Of a stretch of DNA of 42,752 bases, positions 18,059 through 25,434 are shown piece by piece. The DNA is from Ignavibacteriales bacterium CG18_big_fil_WC_8_21_14_2_50_31_20 (GTDB lineage Bacteria > Bacteroidota > Ignavibacteria > Ignavibacteriales > Melioribacteraceae), in assembly GCA_002786785.1 (NCBI GenBank), contig PCUD01000045.1, positions 35,459 through 78,210 of the forward strand. Direction: 5' to 3'. The notes under the pieces were generated by a model that ran no database searches, was not told the origin of the DNA, and saw only the letters and a program-made list of their open reading frames with translations. The position numbers and the translations under genes are program-made. Each line of letters starts with the position of its first letter. Positions within the stretch are counted from its first letter, which is position 1.

Positions 18059-18331
18059 TTACATATCTCCAGAAAACATTTTAAATTGTTCCCATTGCGC
18101 CATTGCACTATCTAATGGAAAAAGCGTCCTTATTAAAAAAGATTCATCTCGTTTTGCAAAATTTGCTGGTTCCCAATCCATATTTGAATTCATTACTGTG
18201 TTATCTGCAAAATTAATAATTGCCCAATGTCCTTCGCCATTAACTCTTTTTTTCATTACAAGCTGAATTTTACCTTCAATTTGGAAACGAGTTGCTAAAT
18301 CAAACCATTTTATTTTTTCTTCTTCAGTAAT
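18059..18331 (-). CDS. Small protein of unknown function, apparent ATT start
   Basis: About 90 residues. The first in-frame ATG is at 18256 (65 residues), but the frame stays open and protein-like 25 codons further up, to an in-frame TAG at 18337-18335. A perfect AGGAGG at 18345-18340 lies exactly 8 nt before an ATT codon at 18331, whereas the ATG at 18256 has no good ribosome site. The peptide starts with acidic/basic residues (TEEEKIKWFDLA) and ends with an aromatic- and Met-rich part (GEGHWAIINFADN, MDWEPANFAKRDE). ATT is a rare but real start codon (classically infC). I recognise no family. A perfect 18-nt palindrome abuts the ribosome site. Confidence 0.6.
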   Translation of the reverse strand: MTEEEKIKWFDLATRFQIEGKIQLVMKKRVNGEGHWAIINFADNTVMNSNMDWEPANFAKRDESFLIRTLFPLDSAMAQWEQFKMFSGDM

Positions 18332-18339
18332 TTTCTAAA

Positions 18340-18362
18340 CCTCCTTGCTAAAATTTTAGCAA
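18340..18362 (-). promoter_or_regulatory. Shine-Dalgarno plus 18-nt perfect palindrome
   Basis: TTGCTAAAATTTTAGCAA at 18345-18362 is its own reverse complement. It runs directly into the AGGAGG (18345-18340) of the small minus-strand gene, sharing one base. It could be a dimeric repressor's operator or an RNA hairpin that controls access to the ribosome site. The 108 nt from here to the GSCFA start contain only AT-rich DNA. Confidence 0.5.
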
Positions 18363-18470
18363 TTCAAATCTTTTAAATCTCTATTCTTTTAATAATTATC
18401 GAATATATTTTTATTATTTTTAGATTGAAAATTAATTTTAGTCAATTATTTAAGAGTTATTTTACTAAAT

Positions 18471-19454
18471 ATGCATTTTAGAACAGAAATAAATATCGAA
18501 AAATTTCAGTTAAAGATTAATCATTTTGATAACATTTTAACTATTGGTTCTTGTTTTGCCGAAAATATGGCAGAGTATTTTAAGCAAAACCGATTTAATG
18601 TTCTGGGAAATCCATTTGGAGTTCTTTATAATCCAATTTCAATCTATAATTCGCTGAAATTTGTAATTGAAAAAAGGGAATTTAGAGAATCTGATTTGAT
18701 ATTTTATCAAGGCGAATGGCACAGTTTTTATCACCAAAGTAATTTTTCCGACCATCAAAAGAATAAAATATTAGAAAATATAAATATGGGCATTGAAAAT
18801 ACCACCCGTTTTTTGAATTCTGCTAATTTTTTGATTATTACTTTTGGAACATCTTACGTCTATAAATTTTTGGCAAATGGAATAATAGTCTCAAATTGTC
18901 ATAAAATTCCACAAAAAGAATTTGCCCATTTTATGTTAAATTCAGAAGAAACCGTAAAAAACATAAAAAATATTGTGGAAATGGTTGGAAAATTTAATCC
19001 TAAAATTAAATTTATTTTCACTGTAAGCCCTGTAAGGCATTGGAAAAATGGAGCACACAATAATCAACTAAGTAAAGCAAATCTACTTTTAGCAATTGAT
19101 GAAGTTATAAAAAGTAAAAATAATTGCAGCTATTTTCCTTCTTACGAAATAGTTATGGATGATTTGCGAGACTATCGGTTTTATGAGTCTGATTTAATTC
19201 ATCCAAATAAAATTGCAACTGATTATATTTGGGAAAAGTTTAGCAACTCAATTTTTAGCGGTGAGTGTTTACAAGTTATAAATGAAATATCAAAAGTTGT
19301 TACTGCGCGAAATCACCGTGTTAGAAATATTAACTCAAGTGAGCATCAAAAATTTGTGAAATCAATAATTGCTAAAATTGAGCTGCTTAATGTAAATTAT
19401 TCTCATCTTAATTTGGAAAATGATTTAAAATATTTTAATTCCCAACTACTTTAA
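18471..19454 (+). CDS. GSCFA-domain protein
   Basis: The GSCFA family is named for the motif seen here at residues 26-30 (TIGSCFAENMAEY), within a SGNH-hydrolase-like fold found in Bacteroidota and some Proteobacteria. Further family features are NPFGVLYNPISIYNSL at about 46-61, a FGTSYVYKF segment near 120, FTVSPVRHWKNGAHNN in the middle and YFPSYEIVMDDLRDYRFYESDLIHPN toward the end, with the late Asp/His pair that SGNH enzymes use in catalysis. By fold, esterase-like activity is probable, but the substrate is unknown. It ends at a 34-nt palindrome shared with the convergent ppk2. Confidence 0.92.
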   Translation: MHFRTEINIEKFQLKINHFDNILTIGSCFAENMAEYFKQNRFNVLGNPFGVLYNPISIYNSLKFVIEKREFRESDLIFYQGEWHSFYHQSNFSDHQKNKILENINMGIENTTRFLNSANFLIITFGTSYVYKFLANGIIVSNCHKIPQKEFAHFMLNSEETVKNIKNIVEMVGKFNPKIKFIFTVSPVRHWKNGAHNNQLSKANLLLAIDEVIKSKNNCSYFPSYEIVMDDLRDYRFYESDLIHPNKIATDYIWEKFSNSIFSGECLQVINEISKVVTARNHRVRNINSSEHQKFVKSIIAKIELLNVNYSHLNLENDLKYFNSQLL

Positions 19455-19467
19455 TAACTGTTAACAC

Positions 19468-19501
19468 CAAATTTACAAATAATATATTATTTGTAAATTT
19501 G
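19468..19501. terminator. 34-nt perfect palindrome between convergent genes
   Basis: A 17-bp arm from 19468 (CAAATTTACAAATAATA) is followed at once by its exact reverse complement to 19501, with no loop. It starts 14 nt after the GSCFA stop and covers the ppk2 stop (19487-19489). Its position between two convergent 3' ends suggests a bidirectional terminator or an mRNA end-protecting hairpin, though it is almost all A/T and so weak. Confidence 0.5.
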
Positions 19502-20299
19502 TGGAATGAAAGTCTGATCCTCAAAAGGAGGACGAATATAGCCTTCACCTTCTATTCTTGGGGGTAGCGTAATAGATTTTGGTGTTAAATCTTCATAAGG
19601 AATCATACTCAATAAATGATGTATTGTATTTAAGCGAGCACATTTTTTATCATCAGCTTCAACTACAAACCAAGGCGCCTGTTTAATATCGGTATATTTA
19701 AACATTTCATCTTTAGCTTTGGAATAATCAATCCAGCGAGCACGTGATTCTAAATCCATTGGACTCAATTTCCATCTCCTAATTGGGTCAAGTATTCTTT
19801 TTTGGAATCTTTTTTCTTGCTCTTCATCACTAACCGAAAACCAATATTTAATTAGGGTAATTCCAGAGCGGACTAACATCCTTTCAAACTCGGGGCATGA
19901 ACGCATAAATTCGTTGTATTCTTCATCTGTGCAAAAGTTCATTACTTTCTCAACTCCAGCTCTGTTGTACCAACTTCTATCGAATAAAACCATTTCACCA
20001 GCAGCAGGTAAGTGAGGAACATATCTTTGAAAATACCATTGAGTTTTTTCTTTTTCAGTTGGAGTTCCAAGTGCAACAACTCGACACACACGAGGATTCA
20101 GTTTGTCTAAAATTCGTTTTATTGTTCCACCTTTGCCTGCTGCATCACGACCTTCAAAGAGGACAACAACTTTTAATCCTTTAAGTTTTATCCACTCCTG
20201 TAGTTTTACTAACTCAATTTGAAGTCTTTCATATTCTTTTTCATATTCCTTTTTGCTAAGTTTTTTGTGCTCTAAATTTGATGATTTATGCTTTCCCAT
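19487..20299 (-). CDS. ppk2: Polyphosphate kinase 2 family protein
   Basis: PPK2 enzymes move phosphate between polyphosphate and nucleotides, usually making NTPs from NDPs or NMPs. The 270-residue single-domain form shows the P-loop GRDAAGKGG at 50-58, the lid region PRxCRVVALGTPTEKEKTQWYFQRY, and Walker B-like VLFDRSWYNRAGVE at about 104-117. ISDEEQEKRFQKR-type and DPIRRWKLSPMDLESR segments complete the family pattern. I start at the ATG 20299 because GGAG lies 6 nt before it; an upstream ATG at 20350 would add a hydrophobic leader the family lacks. A TATATTTAC motif on this strand (20406-20398) may be its promoter. Confidence 0.95.
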   Translation of the reverse strand: MGKHKSSNLEHKKLSKKEYEKEYERLQIELVKLQEWIKLKGLKVVVLFEGRDAAGKGGTIKRILDKLNPRVCRVVALGTPTEKEKTQWYFQRYVPHLPAAGEMVLFDRSWYNRAGVEKVMNFCTDEEYNEFMRSCPEFERMLVRSGITLIKYWFSVSDEEQEKRFQKRILDPIRRWKLSPMDLESRARWIDYSKAKDEMFKYTDIKQAPWFVVEADDKKCARLNTIHHLLSMIPYEDLTPKSITLPPRIEGEGYIRPPFEDQTFIPQIYK

Positions 20300-20444
20300 T
20301 GTAACTCCAAAAATATTTTGCAAAATAAGTATGAAAATTAAATTATTCAACTATTTTTAATGTTCTAACCCAAAATTGGAAATTAAAATTGAGTGAAGTA
20401 AATATATTTTAGTAATTGTTAAATCATTTTTACGATAGAATAGT

Positions 20445-20453
20445 TATCTTTAC
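20445..20453 (+). promoter_or_regulatory. Candidate -7 promoter element of yajQ
   Basis: TATCTTTAC matches the TAnnTTTAC motif that recurs upstream of other genes here, 30 nt before the yajQ start. No TTG stands at the expected 19-21 nt upstream, so this is a weaker case than the comM and tRNA promoters. Confidence 0.3.
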
Positions 20454-20483
20454 TTATACAAATTCTAATTTTAGGAGGCTAAA

Positions 20484-20981
20484 ATGGCTAAAAGTTCTTC
20501 GTTTGATGTTGTATCAGAAATTGATTTTCAAGAAGTTGATAACGCTGTAAACCAAGCTATTAAAGAGATTCAACAGCGTTATGATTTGAAAGATTCTAAA
20601 ACAGAAGTTACTTTAAATAAAAGTGATAAAGTTATTTTAATTAATACTAAAGATGAATACTCGCTAACAGCTTCTTACGATATAATTCAAACAAAATTTT
20701 TAAAAAGACAACTTTCGCTTAAGTCTATGCATCCTGAAGAAGTAGAAGCTGCTTCAGGTGGAAGATTGCGCCAAAAAATAACTCTTCAAAGTGGCATTTC
20801 AAAAGAAAATGGCAAGAAAATCACTAAACTAATTAAAGAATTAGGTCTAAAAGTTAATGCTCAAATGATGGATGAAAGAGTGCGTGTACAAGGTGCAAAA
20901 CTTGATGATTTGCAAGCTGTTATGGCCGCAATAAAAAATGCTGATTTAGATTTTTCAGCTCAGTTTACTAATTATAAATAA
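20484..20981 (+). CDS. yajQ: YajQ family nucleotide-binding protein
   Basis: YajQ proteins have two ferredoxin-like domains; members in Xanthomonas and Pseudomonas bind cyclic di-GMP, and others bind tRNA or nucleotides. The 165-residue length and motifs fit: SSFDVVSEIDFQEVDNAVNQA at the start, the repeated RYDLKDSKTEV turn, and near the C-terminus KKITKLIKELGLKVNAQMMDERVRVQGAKLDDLQ. A strong AGGAGG lies 5 nt before the ATG. It stands alone, with a candidate promoter 30 nt upstream. Whether this one binds cyclic di-GMP cannot be told from sequence, and I see no diguanylate cyclase in the window. Confidence 0.94.
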   Translation: MAKSSSFDVVSEIDFQEVDNAVNQAIKEIQQRYDLKDSKTEVTLNKSDKVILINTKDEYSLTASYDIIQTKFLKRQLSLKSMHPEEVEAASGGRLRQKITLQSGISKENGKKITKLIKELGLKVNAQMMDERVRVQGAKLDDLQAVMAAIKNADLDFSAQFTNYK

Positions 20982-21057
20982 AATATATTAATTTTCAACT
21001 AAATTATTTGTTGTAATTTAGTAATGTTCTCTGCACGGAATTTAATCTGGATTGATA

Positions 21058-21528
21058 ATGGAAAACAAACAAATAAAATATGAGGAAACTCAAAAAGCAT
21101 ATTGGGTATTTATTGTAGGTATTGTTAGTATTGCAACCGTTATAATTGTTTACAAATTGCAGTTGGAAAAAATTGAGATATTGTTAAATATCGTAATAAT
21201 TGTTTCGGTCATAGTTATATCTGTTGCATTATTGTTTTATAAATTAAAAATATTTATTGACGCAAATATAATGACTATTTCTTTTGGAGTTGGTTTAATT
21301 AAAAGGTCGATTGAATTAAAGGATATTGATTTTAATTCAATTGAAGAAATAAAGATTCCGTGGTACTATGGAATTGGATTGAGAATTACTCCACATGGAA
21401 TTTTATTTAACACAAAGTTCGGGAAAGCATTAAAATTAAAATCAAAAAACAATACGAAAACAATTCTGGTGGGGACAGATAATTTTGAAACAATTAAAAA
21501 AGTATTAATGAAAAGCGAAGAAATCTAA
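21058..21528 (+). CDS. Two-helix membrane protein with a PH-like tail, unknown
   Basis: 156 residues from the ATG at 21058 (a TTG two codons earlier is less likely). Two hydrophobic helices (about 16-33 and 40-62) are separated by a short acidic loop. The remaining part has alternating strands and the phrase IEEIKIPWYYGIGLRITPHGILFNT, like bacterial PH-domain membrane proteins that sense or bind lipid head groups; this resemblance is loose. The stop interlocks with that of the convergent rpiA (CTAA). A 9-bp hairpin at 20998-21022 lies in the 76-nt gap after yajQ. Confidence 0.6.
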   Translation: MENKQIKYEETQKAYWVFIVGIVSIATVIIVYKLQLEKIEILLNIVIIVSVIVISVALLFYKLKIFIDANIMTISFGVGLIKRSIELKDIDFNSIEEIKIPWYYGIGLRITPHGILFNTKFGKALKLKSKNNTKTILVGTDNFETIKKVLMKSEEI

Positions 21529-22223
21529 AGGTTTTTATTTTTTAAAATTTCAATTCCGCTTTCTTTTGCAACAATAACAAAATCAACCATATTTACAAAA
21601 ATTCCGTGCTCAACAATGCCTGCGCGTTTTTCTAATTTTCTAGCTAATTTTTTAGGATTTTTAATCACTCCAAAATTTGCATCAATAATGTAGTTACCTT
21701 CATCAGTAATAAATAAATTGCTTTCGCTATCTAATCGTGGTTTAGCTTCAGCACCAAGTGATTGCAGAAATTGTAATTCAACTTGGTAAGCCATCTTAAT
21801 GACTTCAACTGGAACAGCCCATTTTTCACCAAGCGATTTGGAGATTTTAGATTCATCCACAATAATAATATATTTCTTGCTTGCTTGAGCAATAATTTTT
21901 TCGCGAAAATGTGCTCCCCCGCCTCCTTTAATAACATTTAATTTTATATCAACTTCATCAGCACCGTCAATTGTTAAATCAAGTATTGGAAAACTATCTA
22001 ATGTGGAAGTTGGAATGTTTAATTCGGAAGCTAATTTTTGTGTTTTTTCGGATGATGGAATTCCAACAATATTTGAAATTTCACCAGATTTAAATTTTTC
22101 GGCAAGCACATATAAAACATGATTAAATGTTGAGCCAGTTCCAAAGCCAAGAATCATTCCCGATTTAATAAACTCAACTGCTTTCTCAGCTGATTTTCTT
22201 TTTAATATTTCTTGATTATTCAT
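21525..22223 (-). CDS. rpiA: Ribose-5-phosphate isomerase A
   Basis: Interconverts ribose 5-phosphate and ribulose 5-phosphate in the non-oxidative pentose phosphate pathway. The 232-residue protein has GFGTGSTFNHVL at about 22-33, the active-site segments DLTIDGADEVD and VIKGGGGAHFREKIIA with the catalytic Asp/Glu/Lys set, and a C-terminal GIVEHGIFVNMVDFVIVA. Only a 4-nt convergent overlap separates it from the upstream-side membrane gene. A TAATTTTG motif on this strand (22253-22246) may be its promoter, though no TTG stands 20 nt above it. Confidence 0.97.
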   Translation of the reverse strand: MNNQEILKRKSAEKAVEFIKSGMILGFGTGSTFNHVLYVLAEKFKSGEISNIVGIPSSEKTQKLASELNIPTSTLDSFPILDLTIDGADEVDIKLNVIKGGGGAHFREKIIAQASKKYIIIVDESKISKSLGEKWAVPVEVIKMAYQVELQFLQSLGAEAKPRLDSESNLFITDEGNYIIDANFGVIKNPKKLARKLEKRAGIVEHGIFVNMVDFVIVAKESGIEILKNKNL

Positions 22224-22245
22224 TATTCTACAATTTTGTTGAACA

Positions 22246-22253
22246 CAAAATTA
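22246..22253 (-). promoter_or_regulatory. Candidate -7 promoter element of rpiA
   Basis: On the minus strand this reads TAATTTTG, identical to the -7 element in front of tRNA-Lys, 22 nt before the rpiA ATG. The expected TTG at about 20 nt upstream is AGG instead, so only the downstream half matches. Confidence 0.33.
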
Positions 22254-22371
22254 CAAAAGAATAGACTAAGTGTCCTAATTATTTAGAAATTCATTATATT
22301 TACAAAATAAATTTTAGCCAATATACATGCACAAAAGCAAAAGCATTCTTTGAGAAAGGTTATATTAGTAA

Positions 22372-23724
22372 ATGAATAAAAATAAAGTATATATAGAAAC
22401 ATATGGTTGTCAGATGAACTTGGCTGATACTGAAGTTGTAATGGGAATTTTGAATAATAAAGGTTACGAATTAACTAAAGAAATAGATTCTGCCGATGTT
22501 GTTTTCCTAAATACATGCAGCGTACGTGATAATGCGGAACAACGAATACATGGAAGATTGGGAACAATTGGTACATTGAAACAGAAAAATCCTAATTTAG
22601 TCATCGGTATTCTTGGATGCATGGCAGAACGTTTACGCGAAGATTTAATTGACAAACAAAAAATGGTTGATCTTGTTGTTGGGCCTGATGAATATCGTAG
22701 AATTCCAGAATTTATTGATACTGCCGTTGCGGGTGAAAAAGGCATTGGTGTAAAACTTTCCAGAACTGAAACATACGAAGATATTGAGCCATATAGAGAA
22801 GAAGGTCTTTCGGCTTGGATTTCTGTTATGCGTGGTTGCGATAAATTTTGCACGTATTGTGTTGTTCCATTCACTCGTGGAAGAGAGCGAAGCAGCAAAA
22901 TGGAATCAATTGTTGAAGAAGTACGTAGACTTTCTGAAAAGGGATTTAGAGAAGTTACTTTGCTTGGTCAAAACGTAAATTCATATTCCGATGGCGAAAA
23001 TGACTTTGCGGATTTACTAGTTGCTTGTGCCAAAGTGGATAATAATTTACGAATTAGATTTACAACTTCTCATCCTCAAGACTTATCGGATAAGTTGCTT
23101 TATGCCATTTCAGAGCATTATAACCTTTGCAATTATATTCATTTACCTGTCCAGTCTGGGTCCGATAGAGTTTTGTTAGAAATGAACCGAACATATACAA
23201 TTGAGCATTATCTTGGAATTATTGAACGAGCCAGAAAAATTATTCCAGGAGTCACTTTTTCAACAGACATAATTGCTGGTTTCCCTACTGAAACAGAAGA
23301 AGAGCATAAAATGACTTTGGATGTTATGGCAAAAGTTAGATACGATGGTGCATACATGTTTAAATATTCTCCAAGAGAAGGAACTCGTGCATTCAAAATG
23401 GATGATGATATTCCAGAAGAAGTTAAATCGCGCCGTTTAACAGAGATAATTGATCAGCAACAGAAAATTGCATATGAAATTAATCAAGAATTAATCGGAA
23501 CTGAAGATATTGTTCTAATCGAAAATTTAAGCAAAAAATCAGACCAGTTCTATTCTGGAAGAACTGGGACAAATAAAATTGTAATTCTACCAGTTGCAGA
23601 AAATGTACAAATAGGAGATTATGTAAAAGTGAAAATCTACAAAGCTACTTCTGCAACACTTTTTGGTGAATTTTTAGAAATTACAGATGTTTACAAAACC
23701 CATAAAAACATAAGAGTTGCTTAA
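22372..23724 (+). CDS. miaB: tRNA-2-methylthio-N6-dimethylallyladenosine synthase MiaB
   Basis: MiaB is a radical-SAM enzyme that adds a methylthio group to i6A37 of tRNAs reading UNN codons. The 450-residue protein has three domains. UPF0004 holds Cys13, Cys49 and Cys83 for the auxiliary [4Fe-4S] cluster. The radical-SAM domain has Cys156, Cys160 and Cys163 in GCDKFCTYC, and later HLPVQSGSD and the STDIIAGFPTET segment. The TRAM domain follows from about 385. The gene carries a TATATTTAC promoter-like motif at 22295-22303. It leads a long plus-strand run; miaB near a sigma-54 activator and LptE is an arrangement I associate with Bacteroidota. Confidence 0.97.
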   Translation: MNKNKVYIETYGCQMNLADTEVVMGILNNKGYELTKEIDSADVVFLNTCSVRDNAEQRIHGRLGTIGTLKQKNPNLVIGILGCMAERLREDLIDKQKMVDLVVGPDEYRRIPEFIDTAVAGEKGIGVKLSRTETYEDIEPYREEGLSAWISVMRGCDKFCTYCVVPFTRGRERSSKMESIVEEVRRLSEKGFREVTLLGQNVNSYSDGENDFADLLVACAKVDNNLRIRFTTSHPQDLSDKLLYAISEHYNLCNYIHLPVQSGSDRVLLEMNRTYTIEHYLGIIERARKIIPGVTFSTDIIAGFPTETEEEHKMTLDVMAKVRYDGAYMFKYSPREGTRAFKMDDDIPEEVKSRRLTEIIDQQQKIAYEINQELIGTEDIVLIENLSKKSDQFYSGRTGTNKIVILPVAENVQIGDYVKVKIYKATSATLFGEFLEITDVYKTHKNIRVA

Positions 23725-23856
23725 TCTAATATTTGATTGTGAGATTGTAAAACATAAAAAAATAAAGTAATATTAGTTGCATGTTTTTAATGTTGTTAAT
23801 TTATGAAAAGCAAGTTTGTATTTTTACAAATAATTGGAAAATAAAAGTGTGTCAAT

Positions 23857-24582
23857 ATGAATTTATTAAATAATCAAAAACATATTATTCTCCTATTTGT
23901 TTTTTTTTCACTTTATTCTGTTTCATTTGCCCAAGTTGATATTGTTTCAACCCTTAAACACATTGAAAATGGTGAATTAACAGAAGCAAAAAACGATTTT
24001 AAAAGACTCAATGATAGATATCCAAATGATGCTAATGTGCAGTTCTTAGATGCGGTTTTAACCGAAAATGGTGATGAAGCGTTAAATAAATACTCTTTAG
24101 TTTTTACAAAATTTCCAAATTCTCAATTTTCAGATGCCGCTTTGTACAGAGTTTTTTCTTACTATTATTCGCTTGGAATTTATACAAAAGCAGAACAATT
24201 TTTAGCAAAACTTAAACAAGATTATCCCAATTCTCCTTACATTAATGCTGCAGATAGAAATTTACCAAGCGAAGATGCTTTTGTAGCAAATTATCCAGAT
24301 AAGCCGACTGAACAGAAGCCAAAAGAAAACAAAATAGTTGAAAATTTTAAATTTACTATTCAAGCTGGGGCATTTTTGAATAAGAATAATGCTAATAATT
24401 TGAAGAAAAAATTTGAAGAAAAAGGTATATATTCTGAAACATATACTAAGGAAATAGGTGCTTCTCTGCTTAACGTTGTAATGATTGGAAAGTTCAAAAA
24501 TAATGAAGATGCACAATCGATTCTTGACGAATTAAAAAAAGATTTTAACTTAAATGGGCGAATTATTCCACTTACTGAATAG
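23857..24582 (+). CDS. Exported protein with tetratricopeptide-like region and SPOR domain
   Basis: 241 residues: a signal peptide (about 1-25, ending SFAQ), a TPR-like helical region (about 30-130, with the phrases EAKNDFKRLNDRYPNDANVQFLDA and AEQFLAKLKQDYPNSPYINAAD), a short Lys/Pro/Glu linker, and a SPOR domain (about 160-238: FTIQAGAFLNKNNANNLKKKF...VVMIGKFKNNEDAQSILDEL). SPOR domains bind denuded glycan strands at the septum. The protein probably acts in the periplasm on division or envelope remodelling. A TATTTTTAC motif at 23819-23827 precedes it. The metallo-hydrolase follows after 9 nt. Confidence 0.85.
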   Translation: MNLLNNQKHIILLFVFFSLYSVSFAQVDIVSTLKHIENGELTEAKNDFKRLNDRYPNDANVQFLDAVLTENGDEALNKYSLVFTKFPNSQFSDAALYRVFSYYYSLGIYTKAEQFLAKLKQDYPNSPYINAADRNLPSEDAFVANYPDKPTEQKPKENKIVENFKFTIQAGAFLNKNNANNLKKKFEEKGIYSETYTKEIGASLLNVVMIGKFKNNEDAQSILDELKKDFNLNGRIIPLTE

Positions 24583-24591
24583 GCGGTTACT

Positions 24592-25359
24592 TTGGAAGTT
24601 ATATTTGTAGGAACTGGCTCTGGAAAAACTCAACTAAAAAGATTTCACACTTCTTTGCTAATTAAAACTGGAAATCATAATCTTTTAGTTGATACTGGAG
24701 ATGCAATTTCGAAAGCGCTTTTAATCGCAAATTTAGATATCAATTTAATTGATTCAATTTATATAACACACACTCATGCCGACCATTTTTCTGGAATTGC
24801 TTCGCTTTTAACTCAGATGAAAATGGCAAAAAGAATAAAACCTATTTGTCTTTATATTCACAATTCATTTGTTAGTTTTGCAAGAAATTTTCTTTACCAT
24901 TCCTTTCTATTTCCTGAGACTTTTGATTTTGAAATGAAAATTATTGGATTCAATTTTGATTCTGAAATAAATATTGCTGATATTCTTTATCTTCTACCAA
25001 TCAAAAATGGCCATATTAGCAATAAATATAATGTAAATAGTATTCCAGATATCAATTTTATCTCTTCATCAGTTTTAATTAAAAACGAAAATATTTTAAC
25101 TTACTATTCTTCCGATATAGATTCCATTTCAGATTTGTCACCAATTAATAAGTTTCAACCTAAATATTTAATTGTGGAATCAACTCACATTTTATTTGAT
25201 GAATTAATTGAATTTATTAATTATTCTAAAATGCAAAAAACATTTTTAGTCCACATTAATGATGAAGATGGAATTGTTGAAAATTACAATAAATTATCAA
25301 ATGAAATTAAAAGTAAAATTATTTTAACCATTGACGGTATGTGCGGTACTCTGACTTAA
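24592..25359 (+). CDS. Metallo-beta-lactamase-fold hydrolase (RNase Z-like)
   Basis: 255 residues. The zinc-binding motif is THTHADHFSGI at about 60-70, after the LLVDTGDAI strand, giving HxHxDH for two metal ions. Later Asp and His residues (YYSSDIDSI, HINDEDG) can complete the site. The overall order resembles RNase Z/ElaC-type and related phosphodiesterases, but the family also includes many other hydrolases, so the substrate is not assigned. The start is TTG at 24592, with AGGCGG about 7 nt before it and no nearby ATG that keeps the first strand (VIFVGTGSG). It lies 9 nt after the SPOR gene. Confidence 0.83.
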   Translation: MEVIFVGTGSGKTQLKRFHTSLLIKTGNHNLLVDTGDAISKALLIANLDINLIDSIYITHTHADHFSGIASLLTQMKMAKRIKPICLYIHNSFVSFARNFLYHSFLFPETFDFEMKIIGFNFDSEINIADILYLLPIKNGHISNKYNVNSIPDINFISSSVLIKNENILTYYSSDIDSISDLSPINKFQPKYLIVESTHILFDELIEFINYSKMQKTFLVHINDEDGIVENYNKLSNEIKSKIILTIDGMCGTLT

Positions 25360-25405
25360 TGACAAAATATTTATTACACCATTAGTGAAATTTCAATTCC
25401 TTTAG

Positions 25406-25414
25406 TACATTTAC
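25406..25414 (+). promoter_or_regulatory. Candidate -7 promoter element of the sigma-54 activator
   Basis: TACATTTAC, 20 nt before the ATG of the activator at 25435, fits the recurrent TAnnTTTAC motif. The -33 half is not clear. If real, it would let the activator be made independently of the genes upstream. Confidence 0.28.
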
Positions 25415-25434
25415 AATTAATATTATTTAGAATA

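Noticed and set aside
18059-18256. Starting the small minus-strand gene at the ATG 18256.
   Set aside because: There is no ribosome site before it, while the open frame extends to a perfectly placed AGGAGG and ATT; I kept the shorter form only as the alternative.
20998-21022. 9-bp hairpin after yajQ as a terminator.
   Set aside because: No T-run follows on the plus strand and the stem is A/T-rich, so I only mention it with the next gene.
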